Assembly: GCA_963789005.1 (NCBI GenBank)
Contig: CAWBIZ010000005.1
Span: 186,001 to 250,000 of the forward strand
Direction: 5' to 3'
Length of the DNA: 64,000 nucleotides
Source: DASSUW01 sp963789005
GTDB lineage: Bacteria; Actinomycetota; Thermoleophilia; Solirubrobacterales; Solirubrobacteraceae
In this document: positions 26,700-36,277 of the stretch, one piece after another
Numbering within the stretch: position 1 is the stretch's first letter
Layout of the letters: each line of letters begins with the position of its first letter
Position numbers and translations under genes: made by a program
Notes under the pieces: model-generated
Database searches by the model: none
Told to the model about the DNA's origin: nothing
The model's input: only the letters and a program-made list of their open reading frames with translations

Positions 26700-26888
26700 A
26701 TGGCACGTGTCTGTCATTCCTGCGGCAAGCGCCCCGCGTTCGGCAACAGCCGGTCGCACTCGATGGTCGCGACGAGGCGCCGGTTCGACCCGAACCTGCA
26801 GAAGGTCCGGATCCGCGAGGGCGGCGCGCCCCTGCGGGTGTATGTCTGCACTCGCTGCTTGAAGGCCGGCAAGGTCACCAAGGCCTAG
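26700..26888 (+). CDS. rpmB: 50S ribosomal protein L28
   Basis: 62 residues: ARVCHSCGKRPAFGNSRSHS, then TRRRFDPNLQKVRI and VYVCTRCLKAGKV. The two Cys pairs (CHSC, CTRC) make this the zinc-binding form of L28. Full-length. ATG at 26700, ten bases after a TATGCT box. A 7-bp stem hairpin follows the stop. Confidence 0.96.
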   Translation: MARVCHSCGKRPAFGNSRSHSMVATRRRFDPNLQKVRIREGGAPLRVYVCTRCLKAGKVTKA

Positions 26889-26892
26889 CGCA

Positions 26893-26911
26893 GCGGCGGT
26901 CTTTCCGCCGC
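26893..26911. terminator. Hairpin after rpmB
   Basis: GCGGCGG, loop TCTTT, CCGCCGC, starting 4 bases after the rpmB stop. There is no T tail, so intrinsic termination is possible but not certain. Confidence 0.4.
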
Positions 26912-26958
26912 CCTCCAGCGTAACGTCGGCGGGCGGGGGAGTACTCCAACCAGAGCTT

Positions 26959-28587
26959 GTGGCCGACCCAAGTCTTACCCGATTCCGTGCCGTGGTCGAG
27001 GGCGCGCTGCTCGAGTTCGAGTCGCGCCGCCGCGAGGTCAACGACCTCAACGTCTTCCCGGTCGCCGACGGCGACACCGGCGACAACATGGCGCTCACGC
27101 TGCGCGCGGTGCTCGACGAGCTCGACCGTCTGTCCGCCCAGGGCGACATCGACGACATCGGGCGCGACGAGCTCGTCGACTCCGTCGCCCGCGCGGCGCT
27201 GCTGGGCGCGCGCGGCAACTCGGGCGTGATCCTCTCCCAGCTCCTGCGCGGCGCCGCCGAGGAGCTGATCTCCCGCCCCGGCGAGCTCGTCGACCCCGTG
27301 CTGGTGGCCGCCGCGATGGCGCGCGCCGCCGACCGCGCGTACGGCTCCGTGCGCGAGCCGGCCGAGGGGACGATCCTCACCGTCGTCCGCGAGATGGCGG
27401 CCCGGGTGGCCTCGGAGATCGCCCACATGGACCAGCCGCGGCTGCACAACGAGGTCGCCGACGACGAGCAGAACGCGCTGATCGCCGGCGTGCTCGAGTC
27501 CGCCCTGCGCTCGGGCGAGCTGTCGGTGGCGCGCGGGCCCGAGCTGCTGCCGATCCTGCGCGAGGCCGGGGTGGTCGACGCCGGCGGCTACGGCCTGACC
27601 GTCATGTTCGCGGGCGTGATCGCCGCGCTGCGCGGCACCGCGGCGCCGCAGCTGGCCCACCACGTCCCTGCCCGAATCACGCACCCGCAGCACGAGTCGA
27701 CGACCTACCGCTACTGCACGAACTTCGCGGTCACCGGCCAGGGGATGGAGCCGACGTCGTGGACCGAGCCGCTCGAGGACCTCGGCGACTCCGTGCTCGT
27801 CGTCGGCGACGGGCACACGCTCAAGGTCCACCTCCACACCGACGAGCCGGAGCGCGCGACCGCGTTGTTCGCCGGGATCGGCGAGCTCTCCCACCTCGAC
27901 GTCGCCGACATGACCGAGCAGGTCGCCGACCGCAGCGAGCGCCTCGCCGAGGCGATCCAGACGTGCGGCGTGCTGGCCGTCGTCTCCGGCATGGGCGTCG
28001 GGGAGCTGTTCGAGAACATGGGCGCCGTCGCGCTCGACGGCGGGGGCACGATGAACCCGTCCACGTACGAGCTGCTCGCGGGAATCCACGACGTCCCCGC
28101 CGAGGAGGTCGTCGTGCTCCCCAACTCGCCGAACGTGATCATGGCCGCCGAGCGCGCGGCCGAGCTGGCGGAGAAGGCCGTGCACGTCGTCTCCTCGCGG
28201 TCGATGCAGGCCGGCCTGGCGGCGGTCGTGGCGCTCGACCCCGGTCGCGGCGCGGCGGGCAACGCCGCCGCGATGCGCGAGGCGCTCGAGCACGTGCGCA
28301 CCGGCGCCGTGACCCACGCCGCGCGCGACGACGCCGAGGGCCGCTTCCGGCGCGGCGACGCCGTCGGCTTCGTCGACGAGCAGATCGTCGCGTGGGGGGA
28401 GCCGGGGGAGACGCTCGTGGTCGTGCTCGGCGAGCTGGGCCGCGAGGCCGAGCTGCTGACGCTGATCGAGGGCGACGGCGCGCCGCTCGAGGGCGCCGCC
28501 GTGGCCGCGCTCGCGCCCGGCGGGGTCGACGTCGAGTTCTCACGCGGAGACCAGCCCGCCTACTGGTGGCTGATCTCCGCCGAGTGA
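26959..28587 (+). CDS. DAK-family kinase (FakA-like, YloV)
   Basis: 542 residues. The N-terminal Dak2/DhaL nucleotide-binding domain has VNDLNVFPVADGDTGDNMALTL and ALLGARGNSGVILSQLLRG. The linker has VDAGGYGLTVMFAGVI. The C-terminal FakA-type domain has YCTNFAVTGQ, DSVLVVGDGHTLKVHLHTDEPE and VVLPNSPNVIMAAERAAELA. In firmicutes FakA phosphorylates fatty acids held by a DegV-type FakB; no FakB is seen here. GTG start at 26959. Its place between rpmB and recG is common in Gram-positive genomes. Confidence 0.9.
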   Translation: MADPSLTRFRAVVEGALLEFESRRREVNDLNVFPVADGDTGDNMALTLRAVLDELDRLSAQGDIDDIGRDELVDSVARAALLGARGNSGVILSQLLRGAAEELISRPGELVDPVLVAAAMARAADRAYGSVREPAEGTILTVVREMAARVASEIAHMDQPRLHNEVADDEQNALIAGVLESALRSGELSVARGPELLPILREAGVVDAGGYGLTVMFAGVIAALRGTAAPQLAHHVPARITHPQHESTTYRYCTNFAVTGQGMEPTSWTEPLEDLGDSVLVVGDGHTLKVHLHTDEPERATALFAGIGELSHLDVADMTEQVADRSERLAEAIQTCGVLAVVSGMGVGELFENMGAVALDGGGTMNPSTYELLAGIHDVPAEEVVVLPNSPNVIMAAERAAELAEKAVHVVSSRSMQAGLAAVVALDPGRGAAGNAAAMREALEHVRTGAVTHAARDDAEGRFRRGDAVGFVDEQIVAWGEPGETLVVVLGELGREAELLTLIEGDGAPLEGAAVAALAPGGVDVEFSRGDQPAYWWLISAE

Positions 28588-28614
28588 TCCGACCCGCCGA
28601 TCATCATTGGCGCC

Positions 28615-30723
28615 GTGGTCCCCACGGCCTTCGCGACCGCTGATCCGCTGACCGACGAGGCGCTGCGCGCCGTCCCGCCGCACTACCCGCGGCCGTCGCG
28701 GCTCGCCGAGCCGCTGAAGGTCTCGCCGCCGAAGGCGGCCGCCGCCGCCGAGCGCCTCGGGCTGCTCACCGTGGGCGACCTGCTCGAGCACCTGCCGCGC
28801 GATCGCGGCAGCGCGAGCACGCTGATCGACCTCGCGCCCGGCGAGACGGCGACGGTCGTGGTCGAGGTGCGCTCGATCTCAAGCCGCCCCGTGCGCCGGC
28901 GCGGGATGCGGCCGCTGGTGGAGGCGGTCGTCGCGGACGCCACCGGCACGGTCAAGGCGACGTTCTTCAACCAGCCGTGGCTCGAGCGCAAGTACCGGCC
29001 GGGCACGCGGCTGCTGCTGCAGGGCAAGTACGAGGCCCGCAATCGCTTCCGCGTGCAGTTCCACGCCGAGACCGGCGAGGCCGTCGGCGCCGCGGAGTCG
29101 GAGGTCGCGACCTATCCGGCGACCGACGGGCTGTCCTCGACGCAGATCCTCGCGCTCGTGCGCGAGCAGCGGGCCGCGGCGCGCGACGCGCTCGAGCCGC
29201 TGCCCGCGCGGATGCGCGTCAACGACCGGCTGCCCGACCGTCCGGCGGCGCTCGACGCCGCGCACTTCGGCGACCACGAGGGCGGGCGCCTCCGGCTGGC
29301 CTACGACGAGCTGCTGCTCGTGCAGATCGCGCTCCTGCGCCGCCGCGCGCGGCGGCGCGAGGGGGCGCGGGCGGCGGCGCTCGAGCCGCCGGGCGAGCTG
29401 ACCGCGCGCTGGCTCGCCGAGTCGCTGCCGTTCGAGCCCACCGGCGACCAGCGGCGGGCGATGGACGCCGTCGACGCCGAGCTCGCGCTCGACCGGCCGA
29501 TGCAGCGGCTGCTGATGGGGGAGGTCGGCTCCGGCAAGACGGTGGTGGCGCTGTACGCGATGCTGCGCGCGGTCGAGTCGGGCGCCCAGGCGGCGCTGAT
29601 GGCGCCCACCGAGACGCTCGCCGAGCAGCACTTCGCCACGCTCCAGGCACTGATGCCGGGCGCGCTCGTCCAGGCCGCGCTGCTGACCGGCTCGACGCCG
29701 GGGGGCCGCCGCGCCGACCTGCTCGGCAAGCTCGCCACCGGCGAGCTCAAGCTGCTCGTCGGCACCCACGCGCTGATCGAGGAGGCGGTGGAGTTCGACC
29801 GGCTGGCGGTCGTGGTCGTCGACGAGCAGCATCGCTTCGGCGTCAACCAGCGCCGCGCGCTCGACCGCAAGGCGCCGGCGTCGCTCGCCCCGCACGTGCT
29901 CCACATGACCGCCACGCCGATCCCGCGCACGCTGGCGCTGACCGCCTACGGCGACCTCGACGTCACCGTGCTGCGCGAGCTGCCCGCCGGCCGCCGGCCG
30001 ATCCACACCCACGTGTGCGCGACCGAGAACGAGCGCTCCCGAGCGTACGAGCGCATCCGTGAGGAGCTGCGGGCCGGGCGGCAGGCGTTCGTGGTCTGCC
30101 CGCTGGTCGAGGAGTCGGAGGCGCTGCAGGCGCGCGCGGCGACCGCCGAGTACGAGCGCCTGCGCACCGGCGAGCTGCGCGAGTTCCGGGTCGTGCTCCT
30201 CCACGGCCAGATGCGCCCGCGCGAGAAGCAGGAGGCGATGGCGGCGTTCGCCGCGGGCGGCGCCGACGTGCTCGTCGCCACGACCGTGATCGAGGTCGGG
30301 ATCGACGTCCCGAACGCGTCGGTGATGCTGGTCGAGGACGCCGAGCGCTACGGGATCTCGCAGCTGCACCAGCTGCGCGGGCGCATCGGCCGCGGCGAGC
30401 ACGAGTCGCTGTGCCTGCTCTTCGGCCCGAAGGAGTCGGCCCGCCTGCGCGCGCTCGGCGCGCACCACGACGGCTTCAAGCTGGCCGAGATCGACCTCGA
30501 GCTGCGCGGCGAGGGCGAGATGCTGGGCACCCGCCAGTCGGGCCTGCAGGCGTTCCGCTTCGCCCGCCTGCCGGAGGACGTCGAGCTGCTGGAGCGGGCC
30601 CGCATGCGCGCGCGGACGATCCTCGACGCCGACCCCGAGCTGCGCGAGCCCGAGCACGCGCTGCTGGCGGATGCGCTCGTCGCCGCGTTCGGCGCGGACG
30701 CCCTCGAGCCGATCCCGGCATAA
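28615..30723 (+). CDS. recG: ATP-dependent DNA helicase RecG
   Basis: 702 residues, full-length. The wedge/OB domain occupies the first 200 residues (VGDLLEHLPRD, ATFFNQPWLERKYRPGTRLLL). Helicase domain: Walker A MGEVGSGKTVVALYAM (about residue 302), Walker B as VVVDEQHRFGVNQR, HMTATPIPRTLALTAYGDLD, LHGQMRPREKQEAM, TTVIEVGIDVPNASVM and the arginine finger motif QLRGRIGRGEH. The C-terminal GEGEMLGTRQSG is typical. It remodels stalled forks and Holliday junctions. GTG start at 28615. Confidence 0.96.
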   Translation: MVPTAFATADPLTDEALRAVPPHYPRPSRLAEPLKVSPPKAAAAAERLGLLTVGDLLEHLPRDRGSASTLIDLAPGETATVVVEVRSISSRPVRRRGMRPLVEAVVADATGTVKATFFNQPWLERKYRPGTRLLLQGKYEARNRFRVQFHAETGEAVGAAESEVATYPATDGLSSTQILALVREQRAAARDALEPLPARMRVNDRLPDRPAALDAAHFGDHEGGRLRLAYDELLLVQIALLRRRARRREGARAAALEPPGELTARWLAESLPFEPTGDQRRAMDAVDAELALDRPMQRLLMGEVGSGKTVVALYAMLRAVESGAQAALMAPTETLAEQHFATLQALMPGALVQAALLTGSTPGGRRADLLGKLATGELKLLVGTHALIEEAVEFDRLAVVVVDEQHRFGVNQRRALDRKAPASLAPHVLHMTATPIPRTLALTAYGDLDVTVLRELPAGRRPIHTHVCATENERSRAYERIREELRAGRQAFVVCPLVEESEALQARAATAEYERLRTGELREFRVVLLHGQMRPREKQEAMAAFAAGGADVLVATTVIEVGIDVPNASVMLVEDAERYGISQLHQLRGRIGRGEHESLCLLFGPKESARLRALGAHHDGFKLAEIDLELRGEGEMLGTRQSGLQAFRFARLPEDVELLERARMRARTILDADPELREPEHALLADALVAAFGADALEPIPA

Positions 30724-30752
30724 ATCGCCCGGTTTCACCGTCTTCGTGTGAA

Positions 30753-31685
30753 ATGCACACGATCATGCTCCCCCAACTCGCAGGCGACCGGCCCTTCGTC
30801 ACCGACGGCGGGCTCGAGACCACGCTCGTCTTCCACGAGGGCCTCGAGCTCCCCGACTTCGCCGCCTTCGTTCTCCTCAAGGACCCCGCCGGGGTCGACG
30901 CGTTGCGCCGCTACTACGCCCCATACGTCGCGATCGCCCGCGAGAGCGGGACCGGCATCGTGCTCGACACCGCGACCTGGCGCGCCAGCCGCGATTGGGG
31001 CGAGCGGCTCGGCTACTCGTCGGCCGAGCTGGCCGAGGCCAACCGCCGCGCCGTCGAGCTGATCCGCGAGATCGCCGAGGCCGCGCCGGAGGTGCCGGCC
31101 GTGCTCAACGGCGCGGTCGGCCCGCGCGGCGACGGCTACGTGGTCGGCGTGGCCATGACCGCCGGCGAGGCCGCCGAGTACCACGCCGAGCAGATCGGCA
31201 CGTTCGTGGGCGCCGGGGTCGACATGGTGAGCGCGGTCACGATGAACTACGTCGAAGAGGCGCTCGGCATCGCCCGCGCGGCGCACGACGCGGGCGTCCC
31301 GTCGGTGATCTCGTTCACCGTCGAGACCGACGGCCGGCTGCCGAGCGGGCAGCCGCTGCGCGAGGCGATCGAGCAGGTCGACGCCGAGACCGACGCCGCG
31401 CCCGCCTACTTCATGATCAACTGCGCGCACCCGACCCACTTCGCCGCCGTGCTCGAGGACGGCGGACCGTGGCTCGAGCGGATCGGCGGCCTGCGGGCCA
31501 ACGCATCGGCCATGAGCCACGCCGAGCTCGACGAGGCCGAGGAGCTCGACGCCGGCGACCCCGCCGCCCTCGGCGCCCAGCACGCCGCGGTCCATCCGCA
31601 TCTGCCGGCGGTCTGCGTGCTGGGCGGCTGCTGCGGGACCGACGCCCGCCACGTCGCCGAGGTCGCCGCCGCCTGGACCCGTTAG
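30753..31685 (+). CDS. Homocysteine S-methyltransferase family protein
   Basis: 310 residues. The fold starts with FVTDGGLETTLVFHEGLELPDFAAF. The zinc-ligand Cys residues are in FMINCAHPTHF and, near the end, VLGGCCGTDARHVAEVA, the standard three-Cys arrangement. It methylates homocysteine, probably from S-methylmethionine or S-adenosylmethionine, because no cobalamin domain is present. ATG at 30753 is in the right frame, and the next ATG at 30765 is possible. No neighbouring methionine genes are seen. Confidence 0.9.
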   Translation: MHTIMLPQLAGDRPFVTDGGLETTLVFHEGLELPDFAAFVLLKDPAGVDALRRYYAPYVAIARESGTGIVLDTATWRASRDWGERLGYSSAELAEANRRAVELIREIAEAAPEVPAVLNGAVGPRGDGYVVGVAMTAGEAAEYHAEQIGTFVGAGVDMVSAVTMNYVEEALGIARAAHDAGVPSVISFTVETDGRLPSGQPLREAIEQVDAETDAAPAYFMINCAHPTHFAAVLEDGGPWLERIGGLRANASAMSHAELDEAEELDAGDPAALGAQHAAVHPHLPAVCVLGGCCGTDARHVAEVAAAWTR

Positions 31686-31710
31686 CCGCCTCGCCCGCCA
31701 CACTGCCGGC

Positions 31711-32247
31711 ATGCGCGTGATCGCCGGACGATGGGGCGGGCGGCGGCTGCAGGCGCCGCGCGGCGACGCGACCCGGCCCACGTCCGACCGCGTGCGCGAG
31801 GCGCTGTTCTCCGTGCTGGCCGATCGCGTCGCGGGCGCGCGGGTGCTCGACCTGTTCGCGGGCTCGGGCGCGCTCGGGATCGAGGCGCTCTCGCGCGGCG
31901 CCGCCGAGGCCACGTTCGTCGACAGCGCACCCGCCGCGATCCGCGCGCTGAAGGCCAACCTGGACGCGCTCGGCGCCGACGCCGAGGTCCGCCGCGGCGA
32001 CGCCCGCCGCTTCCTCGGCTCCGCATCCGTCGCCGGGCGCCACTACGATCTCGTCTTCCTCGACCCGCCATACCGGCTGGCGGGGCGCCTCGGGAGCGAG
32101 CTGGCGGCAGCGCTGCCGGCCGTGCTGGCTCCCGGCGCGGCGGTGGTCGTGGAGAGCGACCGCCGCGCCCCGCTCGACCTCGAAGCGCTTCCCCTGATCG
32201 ACGAACGCCGCTACGGCGACACCCTGATCCGCATCCATGGCCCCTGA
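31711..32247 (+). CDS. rsmD: 16S rRNA (guanine-966-N2)-methyltransferase
   Basis: 178 residues. The N-terminal MRVIAGRWGGRRLQAP and RPTSDRVREALFSVL are diagnostic. The SAM motif is VLDLFAGSGALGIEALSRGA, and the catalytic LVFLDPPYRL is intact. Methylates G966 in 16S rRNA. The 3' end overlaps coaD by 11 bases, the usual rsmD-coaD pairing. Confidence 0.95.
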   Translation: MRVIAGRWGGRRLQAPRGDATRPTSDRVREALFSVLADRVAGARVLDLFAGSGALGIEALSRGAAEATFVDSAPAAIRALKANLDALGADAEVRRGDARRFLGSASVAGRHYDLVFLDPPYRLAGRLGSELAAALPAVLAPGAAVVVESDRRAPLDLEALPLIDERRYGDTLIRIHGP

Positions 32248-32734
32248 CCCGCGCATCGCCGTCTGCCCCGGCTCGTACGACCCGATCACGCTCGGCCACG
32301 TCGACGTGATCTCGCGCGCGTCGGTGATGTTCGACGAGCTGATCGTCGCCGTGGTCAACGCCTCCGTGCGCAAGAGCCAGTCGATCTTCAGCGCCGGGGA
32401 GCGGATCGAGTTCATCGAGGCGGCGACCGGCCATCTGCACAACGTCCGCGTCGAGCCGTTCTCCAACCTCGTGGTCGAGTTCGCGCGCGAGCGGGGCGCC
32501 AAGGCGATCGTCAAGGGCCTGCGCGCGATCTCCGACTTCGAGTACGAGCTGGAGATGAACCAGCTCAACCGCCAGCTGGCGTCGGACATCGAATCGATCT
32601 ACCTGATGGCGTCCCCGCAGTACAGTTTTCTCTCCTCGAGCGGAGTCAAGGAGATCGCCACGTTCGGTGGCGATGTCTCCGACCTCGTCCCGGAGCCGGT
32701 TGCGCGACGATTGAAGGAAGCGCTCGCGCGCTGA
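32237..32734 (+). CDS. coaD: Phosphopantetheine adenylyltransferase
   Basis: 165 residues. Makes dephospho-CoA from 4'-phosphopantetheine and ATP, the penultimate step of CoA synthesis. The nucleotidyltransferase signature is VCPGSYDPITLGHVDVI, with the Lys/Arg sites in KGLRAISDFEYELEMNQLNR and the ISSSxVKE-type stretch YSFLSSSGVKEIATFGGDV. Full-length. Confidence 0.96.
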   Translation: MAPDPRIAVCPGSYDPITLGHVDVISRASVMFDELIVAVVNASVRKSQSIFSAGERIEFIEAATGHLHNVRVEPFSNLVVEFARERGAKAIVKGLRAISDFEYELEMNQLNRQLASDIESIYLMASPQYSFLSSSGVKEIATFGGDVSDLVPEPVARRLKEALAR

Positions 32735-32750
32735 CGAAACAGGGAGCGCC

Positions 32751-33215
32751 ATGGACGTCCTGGTACTGATCGACAAGCTGGACGACCTCGTCCACAACGC
32801 CAAGCAGGTCCCGCTGACGGACCAGGTTCGCGTGGACAAGGAGGAGATCTACGACATCCTCGACCAGATGCGCGCCACGATCCCCGAGGAGATCAAGCAG
32901 GCGCGCTGGATCGTCAAGGAGCGCCAGGAGATGCTGGCGGAGGCCAAGCGGGAGGCCGAGCGGATCGTCAAGGAGGCGCGCGAGAAGCAGACGCAGCTCG
33001 TCTCCCAGCAGGAGGTCACGCGCGAGGCCGAGCGCCAGGCCGAGGACATCATCGGCGAGGCGCGCGCCCGCGAGCGTGAGATCCGGCTCGGTGCCGAGGA
33101 CTACGCCGACGAGATCCTGAACACGCTCGAGGTCAACCTCTCGAAGTTCATCGCCGCCGTCCAGCGCGGCCGCGAGCGGCTCCAGGGCCGCGACGAGCCC
33201 GCCGAAGTCAGCTAG
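32751..33215 (+). CDS. DivIVA-like coiled-coil protein (SepIVA-like)
   Basis: 154 residues, almost entirely helical and charged. A short N-terminal region (VLVLIDKLDDLVHNAKQVPLTDQVRVDK) is followed by EIYDILDQMRATIPEEIKQAR. A long coiled coil follows (KREAERIVKEAREKQTQLVSQQEVTREAERQ) and a C-terminal NTLEVNLSKFIAAVQRGRERL. The layout matches mycobacterial SepIVA, a DivIVA-family septation and polar-growth factor whose gene lies near DUF177, rnc and smc. Strong AGGGAG ribosome-binding site 7 bases before the ATG. In mycobacteria DUF177 is the next gene; here about 11.5 kb intervene. Confidence 0.78.
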   Translation: MDVLVLIDKLDDLVHNAKQVPLTDQVRVDKEEIYDILDQMRATIPEEIKQARWIVKERQEMLAEAKREAERIVKEAREKQTQLVSQQEVTREAERQAEDIIGEARAREREIRLGAEDYADEILNTLEVNLSKFIAAVQRGRERLQGRDEPAEVS

Positions 33216-36200
33216 TCAAACTTTTCGGCGTCGGTCCTCTGGAAAGCGGGTATTCGCGCCGCACGAGGGCTGCGCGGGCGGCCGTCGGGGTCGAGGGCTC
33301 GCGCAGCACCGGCTGGCGGCTCGCGTACGCCTCGTCGAACCTCACGGGCGACGGCGCGCTGAGCGGCGAGAAGCGGCTCTCCCCGCGCGAGGCGTGGGCG
33401 CGTGCGGCCGCCGACGTCGGCCGCGGCGTCTCGCTCGCCCAGCTCGGCGAGGCCTCGGAGCAGGGCGGCTGGACGACGTTCCGCGCACCCGGCTTCGCCC
33501 AGCTCCAGCGGGCCCGCGAGGTCGCGGTGCCGACCTACACGAACGGCGTCAGGCGTGCGTACGAGACGCTCGTGACCGACGTCGCGGGCGGGCAGGCGAC
33601 GGCCTACACCTCGTTCGTCGACGCCGAGACGGGCGCCGTGCTCGTGCGCCGCGACAACGTCAATGAGTCGCACGAGGGCGCCGAGACCTTCCAGGGCACG
33701 CTCGCCGACACCGACGGGGCCTGCGCCACGCAGGGCCCGTGGACGGTCGCCGAGGGCGAGCGCGCGGAGTCGGTCGCCGCCACCGTCAGCGCCGACCTCG
33801 CGCTCAACGACGTCGTGGTCAAGCTGCTGCGCGACGGCAACGTGGTTGCGAGCGCCGACACGCTCTCGAGCCCCGAGATCGCGTTCTACGACCCGGCGGA
33901 CGACGGCACCGGCACCTACACCGTGGAGGTGTGCGACTTCGTCGACGGCGCGGGCTGGACGGCCCCGACCACCTACTCCGGCTCGATCGTCTTCAACGGC
34001 GTCGCCGGCGGCGACACCGTCGACCCCTACCCACCGAAGTGGAAGGTGTTCGGCGCGTATCCGGGGATCGGCGGCGAGACCGCCCCGCATCACTACCCGA
34101 GCACCGACTCGCGTGACCTGTGGTGCTGGGAGTCGACGGGCGCCGAATGCGACGAGGAGGTCGGGAACCTCGCCTCGCGCACGCCGTGGGACGCCGACCC
34201 GCGCACCGGGAAGTCGACGTTCACGAGCAGGGGCAACAACGCCTCGAGCGCCGAGGCGTGGGGGAGCCCGCTCACGCCGGCCCCGCCCGGCCAGCGGCCG
34301 GTGAGCCCGAGCCGCGAGTACGTGTTCCCGTGGCAGAACAAGTGGTTCGAGTCGCGCTGCTCGCAGGCGAACTTCACGCCCGGCGGCAACGACATCGACG
34401 CTGCGGTCACGAACCTGTTCGCGATGCACAACCGGATGCACGACTGGACGTACCACCTCGGCTTCACCGAGCGGACCTGGAACGCCCAGGACTTCAACTT
34501 CGGCACCGGTGGGACGGCCGAGGGGGACCCGGTGATCGGCAACGCCCAGGCGGGCGCGGTCACCGGCGGCTTCCCGAGCTACCTCGGGCGCGACAACGCC
34601 AACATGATCTCGCTCCCCGACGGCGTGTCGCCGATCACCAACATGTACCTGTGGCAGCCGATCGCCGGCGCGTTCTACGCGCCGTGCGTGGACGGCGACT
34701 ACGACATGGCGGTCATCGGCCACGAGTACGGCCACATGGTCGAGAACCGCATGATCGGCAAGGGCGGGACCCGCTCCGGCCACCACGCGGGAGCCATGGG
34801 CGAGAGCTCGGGCGACCTGATGGGCACCGAGATCCTCAACGAGTACAGCTACGTGCCGGTGTCGGGCGAGAACCCGTTCGCCGTCGGCGCGTACGTGACC
34901 GGCAACAAGGACCGGGCGATCCGCTCGTACGGGATGAACTTCCCGCGCACCGGTGCGTTCCCGGCCCCGGGCGTGTCGCTGGTCAAGGCGGGCGGGCCGC
35001 TGGCCAACCCGCTCAACTTCTCGAACATGGGGTTCGACATCACGGGTCCCCAGGTCCACGCCGACGGCGAGATCTGGAGCGCCACGAACTACGACATCCG
35101 GCAGGCGCTGGTGGCCAAGTACGGCGCCGGCACGCCGCAGCTCCAGCGTGACTGCGCGGAGGGGCGGCTTCCGGCCGACCAGTGCCCGGGCAACCGGCGC
35201 TGGATCCAGCTCATGTTCGACGCCTACCTGCTGATGCCGACCGCGCCGTCGATGCTCGACGCGCGTGACGCGTACCTGGCCGCCGACCGGATGCGCTTCG
35301 GCGGCGCCAACCAGGCCGAGCTGTGGCTCGCGTTCGCGCGCCGCGGCTTCGGGGCGGGCGCGGCGAGCTCGAACACGACGGCCGACACCGACACGGACCC
35401 GACGCCGGACTTCGCGTCGCCGCTCCAGAGCTCCGCCCAGGTGACGTTCCGGGCAGAGGGGGCGGACGAGGGCACGGCGCCGATCCGGGCGCGCGTCTTC
35501 GTCGGCCACTACGAGGCTCGCACGTCGCCGATCGCGGACACCGATCCGACGACGACGGGCGCCAACCTCGACGACCGCGCCGCGTTCGCGCCCGGCGAGT
35601 ACGAGTTCGTCGTGCAGGCGCGCGGATACGGCCACGTACGCGTGCGGCGGACGCTCTCCGCGGGCCGGCCGGTGACGATCACGGTTCCGATGCGCACCAA
35701 CCGCGCGTCGTCCGCCAAGGGCGCCTCCGCCACCGGCGACGGCACCCAGCACGCCCAGCTGATCGACGACACCGAGGCGACGAGCTGGGATCGCACGGGC
35801 GCCCAGCCCGACGTGCGCGGCTCCCAGGTCACCGTCGACCTCCAGGGCGCCCGGCAGACGATCCGCCGCGCGCAGGTCAGCGCGCTGCTCGAGGTCGGCC
35901 AGAACCGGTTCACCGCCCTGCGGCGCTTCCGGCTCGACGTGTCCGAGGACGGCACGACGTTCCGGCCGCACTACACGAGCCCGGCGAACGCGTTCCCGGG
36001 CTTCAACCCGCGGCCCGTGGCGCCGGAGATGAACCTGCGCGAGTTCACGTTCCCGGCCGTCGACGCCGTGGCCGTGCGGCTCGTCGTGCTCGACAACCAG
36101 TGCACGGGCAACGCCGCGTTCCAGGGCGACCAGGACGCCGATCCGACGAGCGGCAGCGACTGTCGCGAGGGCTCGCCCGGCGGCGGGCCGGTGCCGGTCT

Positions 36201-36277
36201 TCGGCGACCTGCCGCAGGTGCTGGCACCGCGCGACAACGAGGTGCACGTCGCGGAGCTGGAGGTGTTCAGCCGCTGA
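33216..36277 (+). CDS. M36 fungalysin-type secreted metalloprotease, 5' end missing
   Basis: The frame is open from before 33216 with no start codon or signal peptide; the first normal start in frame is the GTG at 33527. The N-terminal part (LAYASSNLTGDGALSGEKRLSPREA) is the end of the propeptide. The catalytic domain carries the zinc motif HEYGH (34721-34735) and the downstream GESSGDLMGTE glutamate, plus NNMHDW-like AMHNRMHDWTYHLGFTE. A C-terminal discoidin-like beta domain (VTVDLQGARQTIRRAQVSALL onward) would bind polymers or surfaces. About 100-250 residues of signal and FTP propeptide are absent, abutting the SepIVA-like stop without a spacer. Truncation or an assembly deletion at about 33216-33260 is likely. 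Confidence 0.82.

Noticed and set aside
33212..36247. 1011-residue minus-strand open frame opposite the M36 protease
   Set aside because: Arg/Val/Ala-rich shadow of the plus-strand gene caused by high GC. No motifs; the plus strand has a clear protease.
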